Assembly: GCF_037095755.1 (NCBI RefSeq)
Contig: NZ_JBAWKJ010000003.1
Location: 620,001-684,000 of the forward strand
Source: Sphingopyxis sp. CCNWLW2
GTDB lineage: Bacteria; Pseudomonadota; Alphaproteobacteria; Sphingomonadales; Sphingomonadaceae
Length of the DNA: 64,000 nucleotides
Direction: 5' to 3'
Below the pieces are notes generated by a model that made no database searches, had not been told where the DNA came from, and saw only the letters and a program-made list of their open reading frames with translations. The position numbers and the translations under genes were made by a program. Below are positions 34,420 to 44,297 of this stretch, piece after piece (the stretch's first letter is position 1; each line of letters opens with the position of its first letter).

Positions 34420-35351
34420 TTTCCCGGCGAAAGTGTCCACCCATCACCGTCGCGGCGCACGTCGATTCCGAGCAGTGGTCCCAACCGCGCCATGCTGCCT
34501 TCAACGTCAAGGTCGAGCTGGATGGTCGCGCTGATCCGCAGATTCGCCGCTGCCGGTGAAGCTGAAACAGGGATACCAAGCTCGCGTGAAAGATCGGCTG
34601 CGACAGTGTGTAGTGGTGCATTGTCGTAATCGAGCCTGGGAGTCGCCCATCGGCCGATCGCGTCCGTCGCGACCGAACTGCGAACTATTCGATCGCCTGT
34701 TGCAACAAGTCGCTCGCCCGGCCGCAGCTCGGCTCGACTTTTCCCGCTCTGAAATGCGATGGCCCCTTCAGCGACCGCGACTTCGGTCCTATCGCCTTGC
34801 CGGTTGACGATGAAACGCGTTCCCAAATTTTGGACCATGCCGCCGTTAAAGGTGACGCGAAACCGCGTGCGCGGATCGTGAGCGACGTCGAATAGCGCCT
34901 CGCCGGTGACGAGTTCGGCCGAGCGAGGCAAGTCGCGGTCGAGTCGCATCCGGGTCGCGCCGTTCAGGACGATCTGGCTGCCGTCGGCGAGCGATATATG
35001 TTTTCGCTGCCCTTCCCGGGTCACGACCTCATACGCCCCGTCGGGGCGGAGCGTGAAAAAGGCGAGAACGGCAAGTGCGGCCGCGGCGCCAGACGCGAAC
35101 CAGCCGGTCCGGCGCCATCGCTTCGGCAGGTCTTCGTCCGCATCGGCATCGGACACGAATAGCGGCGGATCGGCCGCCAGATCGTCGCCCAATGCAGCGT
35201 CGAGCGCCGCGAGCCGCTGGTAGAGAGCTGCGTGCGATACATCGGCTTCGAGCCAGTCGGTGAATGCTTCCCAATCGTCGAACAGGGGATCGCGCTGGCG
35301 GGCGAGCCAGTCGATTGCGGCGTTCCGCGAACCGGGCCCATGTTCAGCCAT
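34416..35351 (-). CDS. FecR-family anti-sigma / signal transducer
   Basis: A protein of 311 residues from the ATG at 35351, where AAGG lies nine bases upstream; an ATG at 35360 is possible. The N-terminal cytoplasmic part has AIDWLARQRDPLFDDWEAFTDWLEAD, the FecR anti-sigma signature. A single membrane helix (GWFASGAAAALAVLAFFTL) and a periplasmic FecR domain follow (YEVVTREGQRKHISLADGSQIVLNGATRM, then LVTGEALFDVAHD). The C-terminus is an STN-like DUF4974 segment. It inhibits or activates the ECF sigma factor encoded just upstream when the receptor is occupied. It overlaps the sigma gene by 8 bp. Confidence 0.93.
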   Translation of the reverse strand: MAEHGPGSRNAAIDWLARQRDPLFDDWEAFTDWLEADVSHAALYQRLAALDAALGDDLAADPPLFVSDADADEDLPKRWRRTGWFASGAAAALAVLAFFTLRPDGAYEVVTREGQRKHISLADGSQIVLNGATRMRLDRDLPRSAELVTGEALFDVAHDPRTRFRVTFNGGMVQNLGTRFIVNRQGDRTEVAVAEGAIAFQSGKSRAELRPGERLVATGDRIVRSSVATDAIGRWATPRLDYDNAPLHTVAADLSRELGIPVSASPAAANLRISATIQLDLDVEGSMARLGPLLGIDVRRDGDGWTLSPGK

Positions 35352-35889
35352 TGTCTTCATCCTTCAACGCTGCAATCGCCCGATAGGCGCGTTGAATATC
35401 CTTTTCCACCGCGCTCAGGCTGATGTGATAGCGTTCGGCAATGACGCGCTGGCTCAAGCCATCGACCCGAAAAAGAAAAAAGATTTCCTGCACGCGGGTA
35501 CCGCATGCCGCGAGACGGGTTCGGGCGCGGGCGACTTCCTCCTTTGCGGCTAGGTCTACCTCGGCGGCGCTCGCGACGCCGACCAGATGCGCCTCTCCCC
35601 AGGCTTCGTCGCGTGCCATATTTCGGGCGTCGGCCCGATAATCATTGAGCATTAGGTTGTTCGCTGCACGAAACAGATAGCTGAGCGGGTCCATGATCGG
35701 TCCGGTCGGCTTCGACGCGATCCGAACCCAGAGCTCCTGTACAAGGTCTTCGGCACGAGCCCCGGCACCGCGAGCGCGCAGGAAACGCAGCAGCCGATCG
35801 CGGTGCGCCAGATAGACGGCTTCGAGACCCGTGGGAAGCGCGGCGGCTGCGTTGATTATTGTCTGCTCGGTCACGGCTTGCGCGCCCAT
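35344..35889 (-). CDS. ECF RNA polymerase sigma factor, FecI-type
   Basis: A protein of 181 residues with region 2 (YLAHRDRLLRFLRARGAGARAEDLVQELWVRI, then PLSYLFRAANNLMLNDYRA) and region 4 (TRVQEIFFLFRVDGLSQRVIAERYHISLSAVEKDIQRAYRAI), the layout of FecI-like sigma factors. It sits directly after the TIGR03032 gene (one base between) and overlaps FecR by 8 bp, so sigma, FecR and receptor form a signal cascade. It presumably directs transcription of its own operon or of the receptor. Confidence 0.93.
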   Translation of the reverse strand: MGAQAVTEQTIINAAAALPTGLEAVYLAHRDRLLRFLRARGAGARAEDLVQELWVRIASKPTGPIMDPLSYLFRAANNLMLNDYRADARNMARDEAWGEAHLVGVASAAEVDLAAKEEVARARTRLAACGTRVQEIFFLFRVDGLSQRVIAERYHISLSAVEKDIQRAYRAIAALKDEDNG

Positions 35890-35890
35890 C

Positions 35891-36958
35891 TCAGATCGGT
35901 TCGCCGAATGCGCGAATGGCGAGGACGGGCAGTGGATCGAAGGTGAGCATCCGGTCCGCTTGCGCGCTGCGCGGGGCGACGGCCGAGGGACAGAGAATTT
36001 CCGGCATCACGGCAATGTCGAAAAGCTCGCTCTGTGGCCCGTGAAAACGCAGCCATTCTATAATGTTCCCGCTCACAAGCTCGATCACCATCACCCCGCA
36101 CCATGGGGCGGCGCGGCCTATGCTGATACGCTCGTCGATTGGCAAGCCCGTGAATGATTGCTCGCGTGGTTTCGATAGAGTTACGAGCGCATGGCCGTTG
36201 TGGATCGCGAGGCCGCGCAGGAAACCGGGGCAGAAAGCGACGTCCCGGCGCTCGCCGGTGTCGAGGTTCAGACGGACGATCTGGCCGCGTCCGCTCTCGA
36301 GGAAAAAAAGGTCGCGTCCGACCAGCCGCGGCGAATGCGGCATCGATAGCCCGTCGGCTATGGTCGCGCCCGTCGCGACATCGATAATCAGCCCGCCGTC
36401 GCTGCGCTGATCGCGCCAGCCGCCCACGATGTCGCTGCGCCCCGCCGCGGTGACGAAAACGGGCTCACCATCGACGCCGAAGGCTACGCCGTTAAGGTGG
36501 CAACGATCCTCGGGGGTAAGACGGCTGATGAACTCGGGTTTCCAGAGCGGACGGAAACTGTGCCGGATGCTGGGTGTGGCGAGACAGGAGTAGGCGGTGT
36601 TTACGAAGACGATCTGCCCGCCGCGGTGCACACCCATTTCGTGGATATCGAGGTCGCCGGTAATCTGCGCATTGCGGGGAACGAAGACTGCATCATGGCC
36701 TGCGTCGTCCTGTTCGCCCGGCGGCAGGATATTTTCCAGCCGCCATATCTCACGCTGGCCGGCGAGATAGAGCCGCCCGGGGCGCCAGGCGAGCCCCATG
36801 GCACGGTCGAAGGCGGAGCGGCTGACTGCCACTGCGCCTTCGGAATCCGACCCCACCAGAATCAAAAGCCCTGTCTGATAGGATGTGCAAGCGAAGCTGA
36901 GCCGGTTGTCTCGCAGCCAACCGGCCAGCCCGCGCGATGCGGATATGTCGTCGGTCAA
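35891..36958 (-). CDS. TIGR03032 family protein
   Basis: A protein of 355 residues with a TTG start preceded by GAGG. The N-terminus GLAGWLRDNRLSFACTSYQTGLLILVGSD matches the TIGR03032 opening (WLxxxxxSLAxTTYQxGKLxLxG). FDRAMGLAW, REIWRLENILPPGEQDDAGHDAVFVPRNAQITGDLDIHEMGV and the repeated GxDLFFLESGRGQIVRL blade-like segments suggest a beta-propeller. TIGR03032 has no known function. It has no signal peptide. Placed between an autotransporter and an ECF sigma gene, it is an odd neighbour for both; a role in maturation or regulation of the surface protein is possible. Confidence 0.85.
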   Translation of the reverse strand: MTDDISASRGLAGWLRDNRLSFACTSYQTGLLILVGSDSEGAVAVSRSAFDRAMGLAWRPGRLYLAGQREIWRLENILPPGEQDDAGHDAVFVPRNAQITGDLDIHEMGVHRGGQIVFVNTAYSCLATPSIRHSFRPLWKPEFISRLTPEDRCHLNGVAFGVDGEPVFVTAAGRSDIVGGWRDQRSDGGLIIDVATGATIADGLSMPHSPRLVGRDLFFLESGRGQIVRLNLDTGERRDVAFCPGFLRGLAIHNGHALVTLSKPREQSFTGLPIDERISIGRAAPWCGVMVIELVSGNIIEWLRFHGPQSELFDIAVMPEILCPSAVAPRSAQADRMLTFDPLPVLAIRAFGEPI

Positions 36959-36986
36959 ATCCGAATCCTCGATCGCATGCGCGTCA

Positions 36987-39900
36987 TCAGAAACCGATCC
37001 GGAAACCGACGCGACCGGTCAGCCCGTCATAGCCGCTGCCGATTTCCCCCTGGCCCTCCGCGTAAGCTTCGAAGCCGTCGGCGGTGCGATAGGACAGACC
37101 AACACGTCCTTCGCCGAATGTTCCGAGGCGGTCGCCCTCGATCCGCTGGCTCTCGCCGGCGGTCACGGTCAGGCCATAATCGTCGCCGAAGATCCGAACC
37201 GCGTTGCCGCTGGCGTAGAGGGTCAACGCGCCGCCGTTCGCGAACTGGGTCGTGCCGCCGAACCGGGCACCGATGCGCGCCTTGACCTGCTTCGACTTTT
37301 CAAACTCAAGCCGCTGGGTCGCGGTGCCGAGGCTGTCGATGTCGGTGGCCGACCAGGCCAGGCCGACGGTCGGTTCGACGAACATGCCCGTGCTGCCGAA
37401 ACGCATCCCGACTTCGCCGTCGACGCCCCAGGTCGAGCCGCCGATGTCCTGCGTCGATGCGAAAGCCGAGGTCTCGAGTTCGACGTCGTGATGGTCATAT
37501 TTGACGAGCAGGTTCGCAAAGAGCCGCTCGCCGACATAATTTGCATAGATGCCGACATTGGCGGTCGACAGCTCGATCCGCTCGCCGCTGTCGCGATAGC
37601 GCAGCTTCGACGTGGCGTAACCGCCGGTCAGGCCGAAACGCAGCGCGCCGGTTTCGCCGCCGCTTCCGAACAGGTCGTAGCCGATCTGGCCGCCCCGCAG
37701 CGTCTGACGATAGTCGAGGTCGATCGCATCGTCGCCGTCGGCCGTGGACCAGTCGCGCGTCGCGCGGCCGCCCTGCAGTGAGCCCCACAGGCGTGAAACC
37801 GCACCGAGATCGCCCATCAGCGCGTCGCGGCGCGACAGGCCCTGCGTGCGCCACAAGTCGGCGCTCGCGTCCCACATATGATCGGCGGCCCGCAGCGCGC
37901 CGAGCTGGCGGAATGCCCCGGCGCCTGCGCGGCCGACAAGGCTGTAGCTTCCGCTCGCCGCATCATAGGTCAGCGCATAACGGACGAGGCCGATATCGCG
38001 CGTCGCCTCGGCGAGCGTGAAGGTGTCGGCAGCCGATTTGCCTTCGACTTCGACAAGCAGGACGCCCTTGGCCCCCGTAATCTTTGCCTCGGTGGGATCG
38101 GCGGAGAGTGCGATAGCGGTCGACCCCGATGCCGAACCTTCGATCACGAGGCGGTCCGATGCGCGGCCGGCGCCGTCGATGTCGAGATGCACTACCGCAT
38201 CGTCCTCGCCGACATAGTCGCCGGCGATCGTCAGCACGTCGCCCGTCTTCTCGTTCCCGAGATCGATCACGCCGCTGTTCTCGAACCGCTCGAGGCCGTC
38301 GAGGCGGAGGTCGCCGCCCGCGCGAACGACGCCGCTGTTGCGCAGCACGTCGGTGCCGCTGCCGAAATCGCTATCTTTGGTGACGATGAAGACCCCGGCA
38401 TTGTCGAACAGATCGTCTCCGCTGGAAAAGCGGATTCCGCCGGTAATCGTGCCTCGGTTTTCGAGCGTGATCGTTCCATTCTCGACCCGAACTGCAAAGC
38501 CGTCGACTGCCTCGATCGTGCCGCGGTTGATGACGTGCGCGTCGCCGGCGAAGGTCGGGAAATTTGCCGGGGGGGCTGCAAAGGCGGCAATGCCGATCCC
38601 CCCGCCCGCCGTTTCGTCGCCGGGATTGGGGCAGGGGTTCGGCGATCCGTCGCCCAGATCGGGCAGTGCGCAGCGCGCGCCGACCGCGTCGATTACCAGA
38701 CCGTCCTGACCGCCGAAAACGTGCGCGCTTGCGCCAATGTCGATTGAAACATTTTTGCCCCGAGCCACCACCGCGCTGGCGATTTGCGAGCGGATGTTGC
38801 CGCGCAGATCGAGTGCGACGTCCTCGATCATATCGGTATCGATCGCCGGTCCCGACACGGCGCTGACATTGCCCGCGAGAATAGAGGCGTTGCCGAGGCC
38901 GCGCGCGCTGATGCCCATCGCCCCATCGCCGCTGACGGCGACATTGGCGGCGCGGATGTCGATGTCGCCCCCCAGGGAAACGGGGTTATCCGGAGATGGT
39001 CCCGAGTAGAAGGAGACGAAGCGGGTGCGGGCCTGAATTCCGTGCGAACCTGCGCCCTCGGTCACGATATTCTGCGCTTCGATCGAAACCTCGCCGTCCT
39101 CGCCGATTGCGCGAATCCCGATCGCCCTGTCGCCGGAGGTCGCGACGTCGCCGATCGCCCGGATTACGGAGGCCGCGTAGCGACTGGTGATCCAGAACGC
39201 GTCCGCATTGGCCCCTTCGGTCGATATCTTTCCGCTCGTTAGAACAAGATTCTCGCCGCCCGTCGTCGAACTCAATATGCCTGCCGACCAGTCACCCTTT
39301 GTCATCAAGGCGCCGAGCACGCGAATATCGTTTTCTTCCCCCGTCGCCATGATGGCGTAGGACGTGTCGCCGGCCGTAGTGACCTCGCCGGCAATGATGC
39401 TCGCCTTGCCTTTCAGGGCCGAAACTGCGATCGCGTGCGCAACTTGGCCATCGGTGGAGATGTCCGTGACGCGAACATTGGCATTACCCGCGGTAGATGC
39501 CGCCTCGGCGCCCCGCGCGAAATCGCCTTTGACATGAATCGAACCTGCCTCGGCAATTGCGTTGCCGAATCCCGATATGGCAACGATACCGGCGCCATTC
39601 TCGGCGGTGAGCGATCCGACTTTTACGAACGCGTTCCCGTCATTAGACGCCGCTACGATACCGCCGCTGCCTTCACCCTTGAACGTTGCGGTTCCCACCG
39701 AAACATAGGCCGTTCCGGCAGCCGAGGCGTTGACGCCGCTGCTCCCCGTCCCTTTGATGTCGAGGTCGCCTATCTCGATCATTCCGACACCCTGACTGTT
39801 CAGGACAATACCGCTGTTGTAATTGCCGGACAGATTGATCCGGCCGACCGAGATCGCCGTCACGCCATGGATCGATTGCCCTTCATATTCGATGCCGCTG

Positions 39901-40565
39901 GTGACATTGGCGCCCCAGATATAGTCGCCTTGGCCCTCGATCGTATCGACGACGATATTCGTATCGCCGCCCGAAACGACCTTGATCCCGTCCGATGCAA
40001 AACCGTTGGTCGAGATAGTTCCGGCATTGATGGATACGTTGCCGGGACCACCCTGTTCGACGACGATACCGTTCGAGTGATCGCCGACCGTATGGACCGA
40101 CCCGACGTTGATCGAGGTCGATCCGAACGGGGTCGCGGCGGTAATTCCCGCAGCCACTTCGCCGGGAGTGACAACTTCGGTCGAGACGCTCGCAAGGTCG
40201 ATCACGATGTCGCCGTCGGCTTCGACGGCGGCTCCGGTCGCGTCGCGGGTGGAGATCGACGTCCCGGAGCCGTTGATGGCGACTGTGCCGCCCGTCCCGA
40301 ACCCGGAAATGGCGATGATGCCGGCTTCGCCGACGGCAGGGGTCAATACCAGACCATCCTCAAGATCCAGGATGATATTCCCTGGTGCGTCATATCGGAT
40401 GCCCTCGGGATATGCCGCTCCGTCCGACGGGCAGAAGACTTGCCCATCGATCAACGGTCCGCAGGCGTTTTGCTGTTGGGCCGCGGCCGAATTCGCCCAC
40501 AGCAGCGTCGCAAGTGCCCCGATGCTGGCGGTCGCAAGATTGCGGCGTGTGCGGCTGGAAATCAT
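36987..40565 (-). CDS. Autotransporter (type Va) with beta-helical passenger and C-terminal barrel
   Basis: A protein of 1192 residues. The signal peptide MISSRTRRNLATASIGALATLLWANSAAAQ is followed by about 850 residues of Gly/Ala/Ser/Asn-rich repeats of the type GxAxxGIxAxxxGxxxVxVGxITTxG, typical of a right-handed beta-helix. The barrel (about residues 890-1192) has the usual start WDASADLWRTQGLSRRDALMGDL and the end VGFRIGF with terminal Phe. It is a surface-exposed or secreted protein, probably an adhesin. It heads the minus-strand module with TIGR03032, ECF sigma, FecR and a TonB receptor. A TTCAGC-GCGA-GCTGAA inverted repeat (40585-40600) lies 20 bp upstream. Confidence 0.9.
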   Translation of the reverse strand: MISSRTRRNLATASIGALATLLWANSAAAQQQNACGPLIDGQVFCPSDGAAYPEGIRYDAPGNIILDLEDGLVLTPAVGEAGIIAISGFGTGGTVAINGSGTSISTRDATGAAVEADGDIVIDLASVSTEVVTPGEVAAGITAATPFGSTSINVGSVHTVGDHSNGIVVEQGGPGNVSINAGTISTNGFASDGIKVVSGGDTNIVVDTIEGQGDYIWGANVTSGIEYEGQSIHGVTAISVGRINLSGNYNSGIVLNSQGVGMIEIGDLDIKGTGSSGVNASAAGTAYVSVGTATFKGEGSGGIVAASNDGNAFVKVGSLTAENGAGIVAISGFGNAIAEAGSIHVKGDFARGAEAASTAGNANVRVTDISTDGQVAHAIAVSALKGKASIIAGEVTTAGDTSYAIMATGEENDIRVLGALMTKGDWSAGILSSTTGGENLVLTSGKISTEGANADAFWITSRYAASVIRAIGDVATSGDRAIGIRAIGEDGEVSIEAQNIVTEGAGSHGIQARTRFVSFYSGPSPDNPVSLGGDIDIRAANVAVSGDGAMGISARGLGNASILAGNVSAVSGPAIDTDMIEDVALDLRGNIRSQIASAVVARGKNVSIDIGASAHVFGGQDGLVIDAVGARCALPDLGDGSPNPCPNPGDETAGGGIGIAAFAAPPANFPTFAGDAHVINRGTIEAVDGFAVRVENGTITLENRGTITGGIRFSSGDDLFDNAGVFIVTKDSDFGSGTDVLRNSGVVRAGGDLRLDGLERFENSGVIDLGNEKTGDVLTIAGDYVGEDDAVVHLDIDGAGRASDRLVIEGSASGSTAIALSADPTEAKITGAKGVLLVEVEGKSAADTFTLAEATRDIGLVRYALTYDAASGSYSLVGRAGAGAFRQLGALRAADHMWDASADLWRTQGLSRRDALMGDLGAVSRLWGSLQGGRATRDWSTADGDDAIDLDYRQTLRGGQIGYDLFGSGGETGALRFGLTGGYATSKLRYRDSGERIELSTANVGIYANYVGERLFANLLVKYDHHDVELETSAFASTQDIGGSTWGVDGEVGMRFGSTGMFVEPTVGLAWSATDIDSLGTATQRLEFEKSKQVKARIGARFGGTTQFANGGALTLYASGNAVRIFGDDYGLTVTAGESQRIEGDRLGTFGEGRVGLSYRTADGFEAYAEGQGEIGSGYDGLTGRVGFRIGF

Positions 40566-40874
40566 CTCTCATCCCTTTCTGTATTTCAGCGCGAGCTGAA
40601 GGTTCGAAAGGGAGACACCGCCGCTTGTGCGCACCCGCATATGAGCTGAAATATTTTTCGGCGGCGGTCGAAGGTTGACGCTCTGCCGGGGTGCGATGCA
40701 CCGCGCCGTCTATAAGCATGCGACCAAAGGATAGGTCGGTTCGATCCTTGGCACGATGCACAAGCGGGTCTTCAAAACGCAATATGCACATGTCCGGTCC
40801 TCGCGTCGGGGATTTGGATATTGCGGTAACGTCGGCCAGTCAGGGGATATCATATGGCGATTTTGGAAGACTTC
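40566..40874. other. Divergent promoter region of about 310 bp
   Basis: No gene is seen. The region carries the promoters of the autotransporter (minus strand) and the Tat-exported hydrolase (plus strand). An inverted repeat TTCAGC-N4-GCTGAA lies at 40585-40600, and GAGCTGAA recurs near 40642, so a dimeric regulator could bind here. No ECF-type promoter consensus can be named with certainty. Confidence 0.4.
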
Positions 40875-41825
40875 ATGCTCAACCGCCGGTCATTTGTCGC
40901 CGCTGGTGGCGCGGTGGCGATCGCGAGCAGTCTCAACTGGCCGAGCTCGGCCCTCGGCGCACCTCTCCCTTCCGCAAATCAAGGAGCACATCCGATGAAT
41001 TTCATTACCGCAGCCGAAGGCGTGCAGATTTTCTACAAGGATTGGGGGCCGCGCGACGCGCAGCCGCTCGTCTTCCATCACGGCTGGCCGCTGACCGCCG
41101 ACGAATGGGACAACCAGCTCCTCTTCTTCCTGGCGCAAGGATACCGCGTGATCGCGCACGACCGGCGCGGCCATGGCCGCTCGACCCAGACCGATACCGG
41201 AAACGACATGGACACCTATGCCGCCGATGTCGCGGCGCTGGTTGCGGCACTGGACCTTAAGGGCGCGGTGCATATCGGCCATTCGACCGGCGGCGGCGAA
41301 GCCGCGCATTATGCTGCGCGCGCCAAACCGGGCACGGTTTCGAAACTGGTCCTCGTCGGCGCCGTGCCGCCGGTGATGGTCAAGAAGGCGAGCAACCCGG
41401 GTGGTCTGCCCATCGAGGTGTTCGACGGGTTCCGCAAGGCGCTCGCCGCCGATCGCTCGCAATTCTACATCGATGTCGCCTCGGGCCCCTTCTATGGCTT
41501 CAACCGCGACGGCGCGAAAGTCAGCAAGGGTCTGATTCAGAACTGGTGGCGTCAGGGTATGGTCGGCAGTGCCAAGGCGCATTACGACTGCATCAAGGCC
41601 TTCTCCGAAACCGACTTCACCGATGATCTGAAGAAGATCGAGGTGCCGACGCTCGTCATGCACGGGACCGACGACCAGGTGGTTCCCTATGCGGATTCGG
41701 CGCCGCTTTCCGTCAAGCTGCTCTCGAAGGGCGTGCTCAAAACCTACGAGGGCTATCCGCACGGCATGGCGGCGACGAATGCCGACGAAATCAACAAGGA
41801 CATGCTGGCCTTCATTCGCGGGTAG
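40875..41825 (+). CDS. Tat-exported cofactor-free haloperoxidase-like hydrolase
   Basis: A protein of 316 residues from the ATG at 40875, with GGAAG upstream (an ATG at 40854 is possible). The signal MLNRRSFVAAGGAVAIASSL has the twin-arginine motif. The mature part starts FITAAEGVQIFYKDWGPRDAQPLVFHHGWPL, typical of non-haem chloroperoxidases (perhydrolases), with nucleophile Ser137 in GHSTGGGE, Asp in HGTDDQVVP and His in YPHGMAAT. These enzymes make peracids from carboxylic acids and peroxide in vitro. Export by Tat is unusual for the family. A strong hairpin follows the stop. Confidence 0.9.
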   Translation: MLNRRSFVAAGGAVAIASSLNWPSSALGAPLPSANQGAHPMNFITAAEGVQIFYKDWGPRDAQPLVFHHGWPLTADEWDNQLLFFLAQGYRVIAHDRRGHGRSTQTDTGNDMDTYAADVAALVAALDLKGAVHIGHSTGGGEAAHYAARAKPGTVSKLVLVGAVPPVMVKKASNPGGLPIEVFDGFRKALAADRSQFYIDVASGPFYGFNRDGAKVSKGLIQNWWRQGMVGSAKAHYDCIKAFSETDFTDDLKKIEVPTLVMHGTDDQVVPYADSAPLSVKLLSKGVLKTYEGYPHGMAATNADEINKDMLAFIRG

Positions 41826-41830
41826 CGGCC

Positions 41831-41863
41831 CGGCCGGGGCGGGCAGCGTTGCCGCCCCGGCCG
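41831..41863 (+). terminator. GC-rich 12-bp hairpin after the haloperoxidase-like gene
   Basis: CGGCCGGGGCGG (41831-41842) pairs perfectly with CCGCCCCGGCCG (41852-41863) over a 9-nt loop, starting 5 bp past the stop codon. No T-run follows, so termination may be incomplete, but the stem is very stable and could also protect the 3' end of the mRNA. Confidence 0.5.
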
Positions 41864-41963
41864 AACCCCACTCTTCCAAGATCGAACGCCCGTCCAGTTC
41901 GTTCTCCATCGAAAACCTGCGGCCTTGGCCGCTACATTGGATGAAACGCCTGTCGGAGGACAT

Positions 41964-42662
41964 ATGGGACAGTTTATTGATATCGATCTCGAAGGTGGGT
42001 CGATGCGGGCATTCGTCGAACATCCGGCATCCGGAAGCGGCCCGGCCGTGGTGGTTCTGCATGAGGTTTTCGGCGTCAACGACGACATGCGCGCGAGCTG
42101 TGTGGAACTCGCGCGGCAGGGCTTCGTGGCCGTGGTTCCCGAACTCTTCTGGCGACAGGAACGCGGCGTGGAGATGTCCCATTGGACACCCGCCGAAGTG
42201 GATAAAGCAATTGCGCTTTATGAAGCTTACGACCGAGATCAGGGTGCAAAGGACATCGCTCGCGTCATGCAATTCGCGTCGGCGCTTTCGAGCACCACCG
42301 GAAAGGTCGGCCTTTTAGGCTATTGTCTCGGAGGTCTTATGGCTTTTCTGGTAAGCGCGCGCCATGGCGCGGACGCCGCCGTCGCCTATTATCCGGGGGC
42401 CGCTGAAAATTATGTCTCGGAAACACGCAACATCCGGACGCCCCTGATGATTCACCTCGGTGAGGAGGATGAATATATTTCCAAAGACGCGCAGAGAGCG
42501 ATCAGGGAAGCGGTGGCCGAGAACCCCGCGGTGATGGTTCACAGCTATGCTGGCTGCGCCCACGCCTTCGCCCGGCACACGGGCACGCGCTATGACGCCG
42601 GCGCCGCTGCACTGGCCAACGGGCGAACCTGGCAGTTCCTGAAGACCAATTTGATCGGCTAG
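41964..42662 (+). CDS. Dienelactone hydrolase family protein
   Basis: A protein of 232 residues from the ATG at 41964 with CGGAGGA upstream. The fold follows dienelactone hydrolase: VVVLHEVFGVNDDMRASC (Glu36 in the active-site loop), nucleophile Cys121 in GYCLGG, and the Asp/His pair in GEEDEYI and AGCAHAFAR. A Cys-Asp-His triad is intact. In ring-cleavage pathways DLH opens dienelactones; here its neighbours are stress and hydrolase genes, so the substrate is uncertain. It stands 102 bp before the catalase. Confidence 0.9.
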   Translation: MGQFIDIDLEGGSMRAFVEHPASGSGPAVVVLHEVFGVNDDMRASCVELARQGFVAVVPELFWRQERGVEMSHWTPAEVDKAIALYEAYDRDQGAKDIARVMQFASALSSTTGKVGLLGYCLGGLMAFLVSARHGADAAVAYYPGAAENYVSETRNIRTPLMIHLGEEDEYISKDAQRAIREAVAENPAVMVHSYAGCAHAFARHTGTRYDAGAAALANGRTWQFLKTNLIG

Positions 42663-42763
42663 CCTTGAGCTTCGGTCGCCGCTGCGTCGCCCCGTGAATC
42701 GCCGGGCCGCCGCCGCCAAGCCGCGAGGCGGCAACGCTCGTCGCTCCATCCATGGAAAAGATC

Positions 42764-44212
42764 ATGACTGACACCAACCGCCGCATGACACTCGCCAATG
42801 GCGCGCCCGTCGCTGATAATCTGAACATCAAGACCGCTGGCCCGCGCGGTCCTGCCCTCCTCGAAGACATCTGGCTCATCGAAAAGCTCGCGCATTTCGA
42901 CCGCGAGGTGATCCCCGAACGGCGGATGCACGCCAAGGGCTGGGGCGCCTATGGCAGCTTCACTGTTACCCACGACATCACGCGTTATACCAAGGCGAAG
43001 ATATTCTCCGGCATCGGCAAGAAGACCGATCTCTTCATGCGCTTCTCGACTGTCGCCGGCGAGCGCGGCGCCGCCGATGCCGAACGCGACATTCGCGGCT
43101 TCGCGATCAAATTCTACACCGAGGAAGGCAATTGGGACGTGGTCGGCAACAACACGCCGGTCTTCTTTTTCCGCGACCCGCTGCGCTTCCCCGACCTCAA
43201 CCATGCGATCAAGCGCGACCCGCGCACTGGCCTCCGCTCGGCCGACAGCAATTGGGATTTCTGGACCCTGCTGCCCGAGGCGTTGCACCAGGTGACGATC
43301 GTGATGTCCGATCGCGGCATCCCCAAAAGCCTGCGCCACATGCACGGCTTCGGCAGCCATACCTATTCGATGATCAACGCGGAGAATGAACGCGTGTGGG
43401 TCAAATTTCATTTCCGTACGCAACAGGGCATCGAGAATCTGAGCGATGCGGAAGCCGCGGCGCTGATCGCAGACGACCGCGAAAGCCACGGCCGCGACCT
43501 GCTCGATGCCATCGACGGCGGCAATTTCCCCAAATGGACCTTGTTGATCCAGGTGATGACCGAGGAGCAAGCGCGCGTCCACAAGCACAACCCGTTCGAT
43601 CTCACCAAGGTCTGGCCGAAGGGCGATTATCCGCTGATCGAGGTCGGCGAGATGGAATTGAACCGCTATCCCGACAATTTCTTTGCCGAGGTCGAGCAGG
43701 CAGCATTCTCACCGTCGAACATTGTGCCGGGGATCGGCTTCTCGCCCGACAAGATGCTGCAGGCGCGGCTCTTTTCCTATCCCGATGCCGCGCGCTACCG
43801 GCTCGGGGTCAATCACAGCCATATCCCGGTCAATGCGCCGCGCTGCCCCTATCACAGCTATCATCGCGACGGCCCGATGCGCACCGATGGCAATCTTGGC
43901 GGCACGCCGAGCTATTGGCCGAATAGCAAGGGCGAATGGATGGGCGATGACCCCGCGCTCGCCGAACCGCCGCTCACGCTCGAAGGCGCGGCGGCACACT
44001 GGGACCACCGCGTCGAGGAGGATCATTATGAGCAGCCGGGCGACCTGTTCCGGCTGATGTCGCCCGAACAGCAGCAACTGCTTTTCGACAACACCGCCCG
44101 CGCGATGGGCGATGCGCGCGACGAAGTGAAGCGGCGTCATGTCGAAAACTGCACTCGCGCCGATCCCGCCTATGGAGCGGGCGTCGCGAAAGCCCTCGGG
44201 CTTTGGTTCTAG
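42764..44212 (+). CDS. katA: Monofunctional haem catalase
   Basis: A protein of 482 residues from the ATG at 42764 with GGAAAAG upstream (an ATG at 42752 would add four residues). It is a small-subunit clade 3 catalase: catalytic His56 in [14 protein letters not shown], the Asn in [13 protein letters not shown], and the proximal Tyr in [15 protein letters not shown]. The C-terminal extension of large catalases is absent. It decomposes hydrogen peroxide in the cytoplasm. It sits amid hydrolases and peroxide-related genes, which fits a role in oxidant defence. No upstream OxyR box could be named. Confidence 0.95.
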   Translation: MTDTNRRMTLANGAPVADNLNIKTAGPRGPALLEDIWLIEKLAHFDREVIPERRMHAKGWGAYGSFTVTHDITRYTKAKIFSGIGKKTDLFMRFSTVAGERGAADAERDIRGFAIKFYTEEGNWDVVGNNTPVFFFRDPLRFPDLNHAIKRDPRTGLRSADSNWDFWTLLPEALHQVTIVMSDRGIPKSLRHMHGFGSHTYSMINAENERVWVKFHFRTQQGIENLSDAEAAALIADDRESHGRDLLDAIDGGNFPKWTLLIQVMTEEQARVHKHNPFDLTKVWPKGDYPLIEVGEMELNRYPDNFFAEVEQAAFSPSNIVPGIGFSPDKMLQARLFSYPDAARYRLGVNHSHIPVNAPRCPYHSYHRDGPMRTDGNLGGTPSYWPNSKGEWMGDDPALAEPPLTLEGAAAHWDHRVEEDHYEQPGDLFRLMSPEQQQLLFDNTARAMGDARDEVKRRHVENCTRADPAYGAGVAKALGLWF

Positions 44213-44297
44213 AAAGGCGACACCTCTTGAAGACCGCGGTCTAAACGCTCGCGTCTTAGGGTTGCGGCCTGACACCCGTCGCCAATCGACATAAGCA

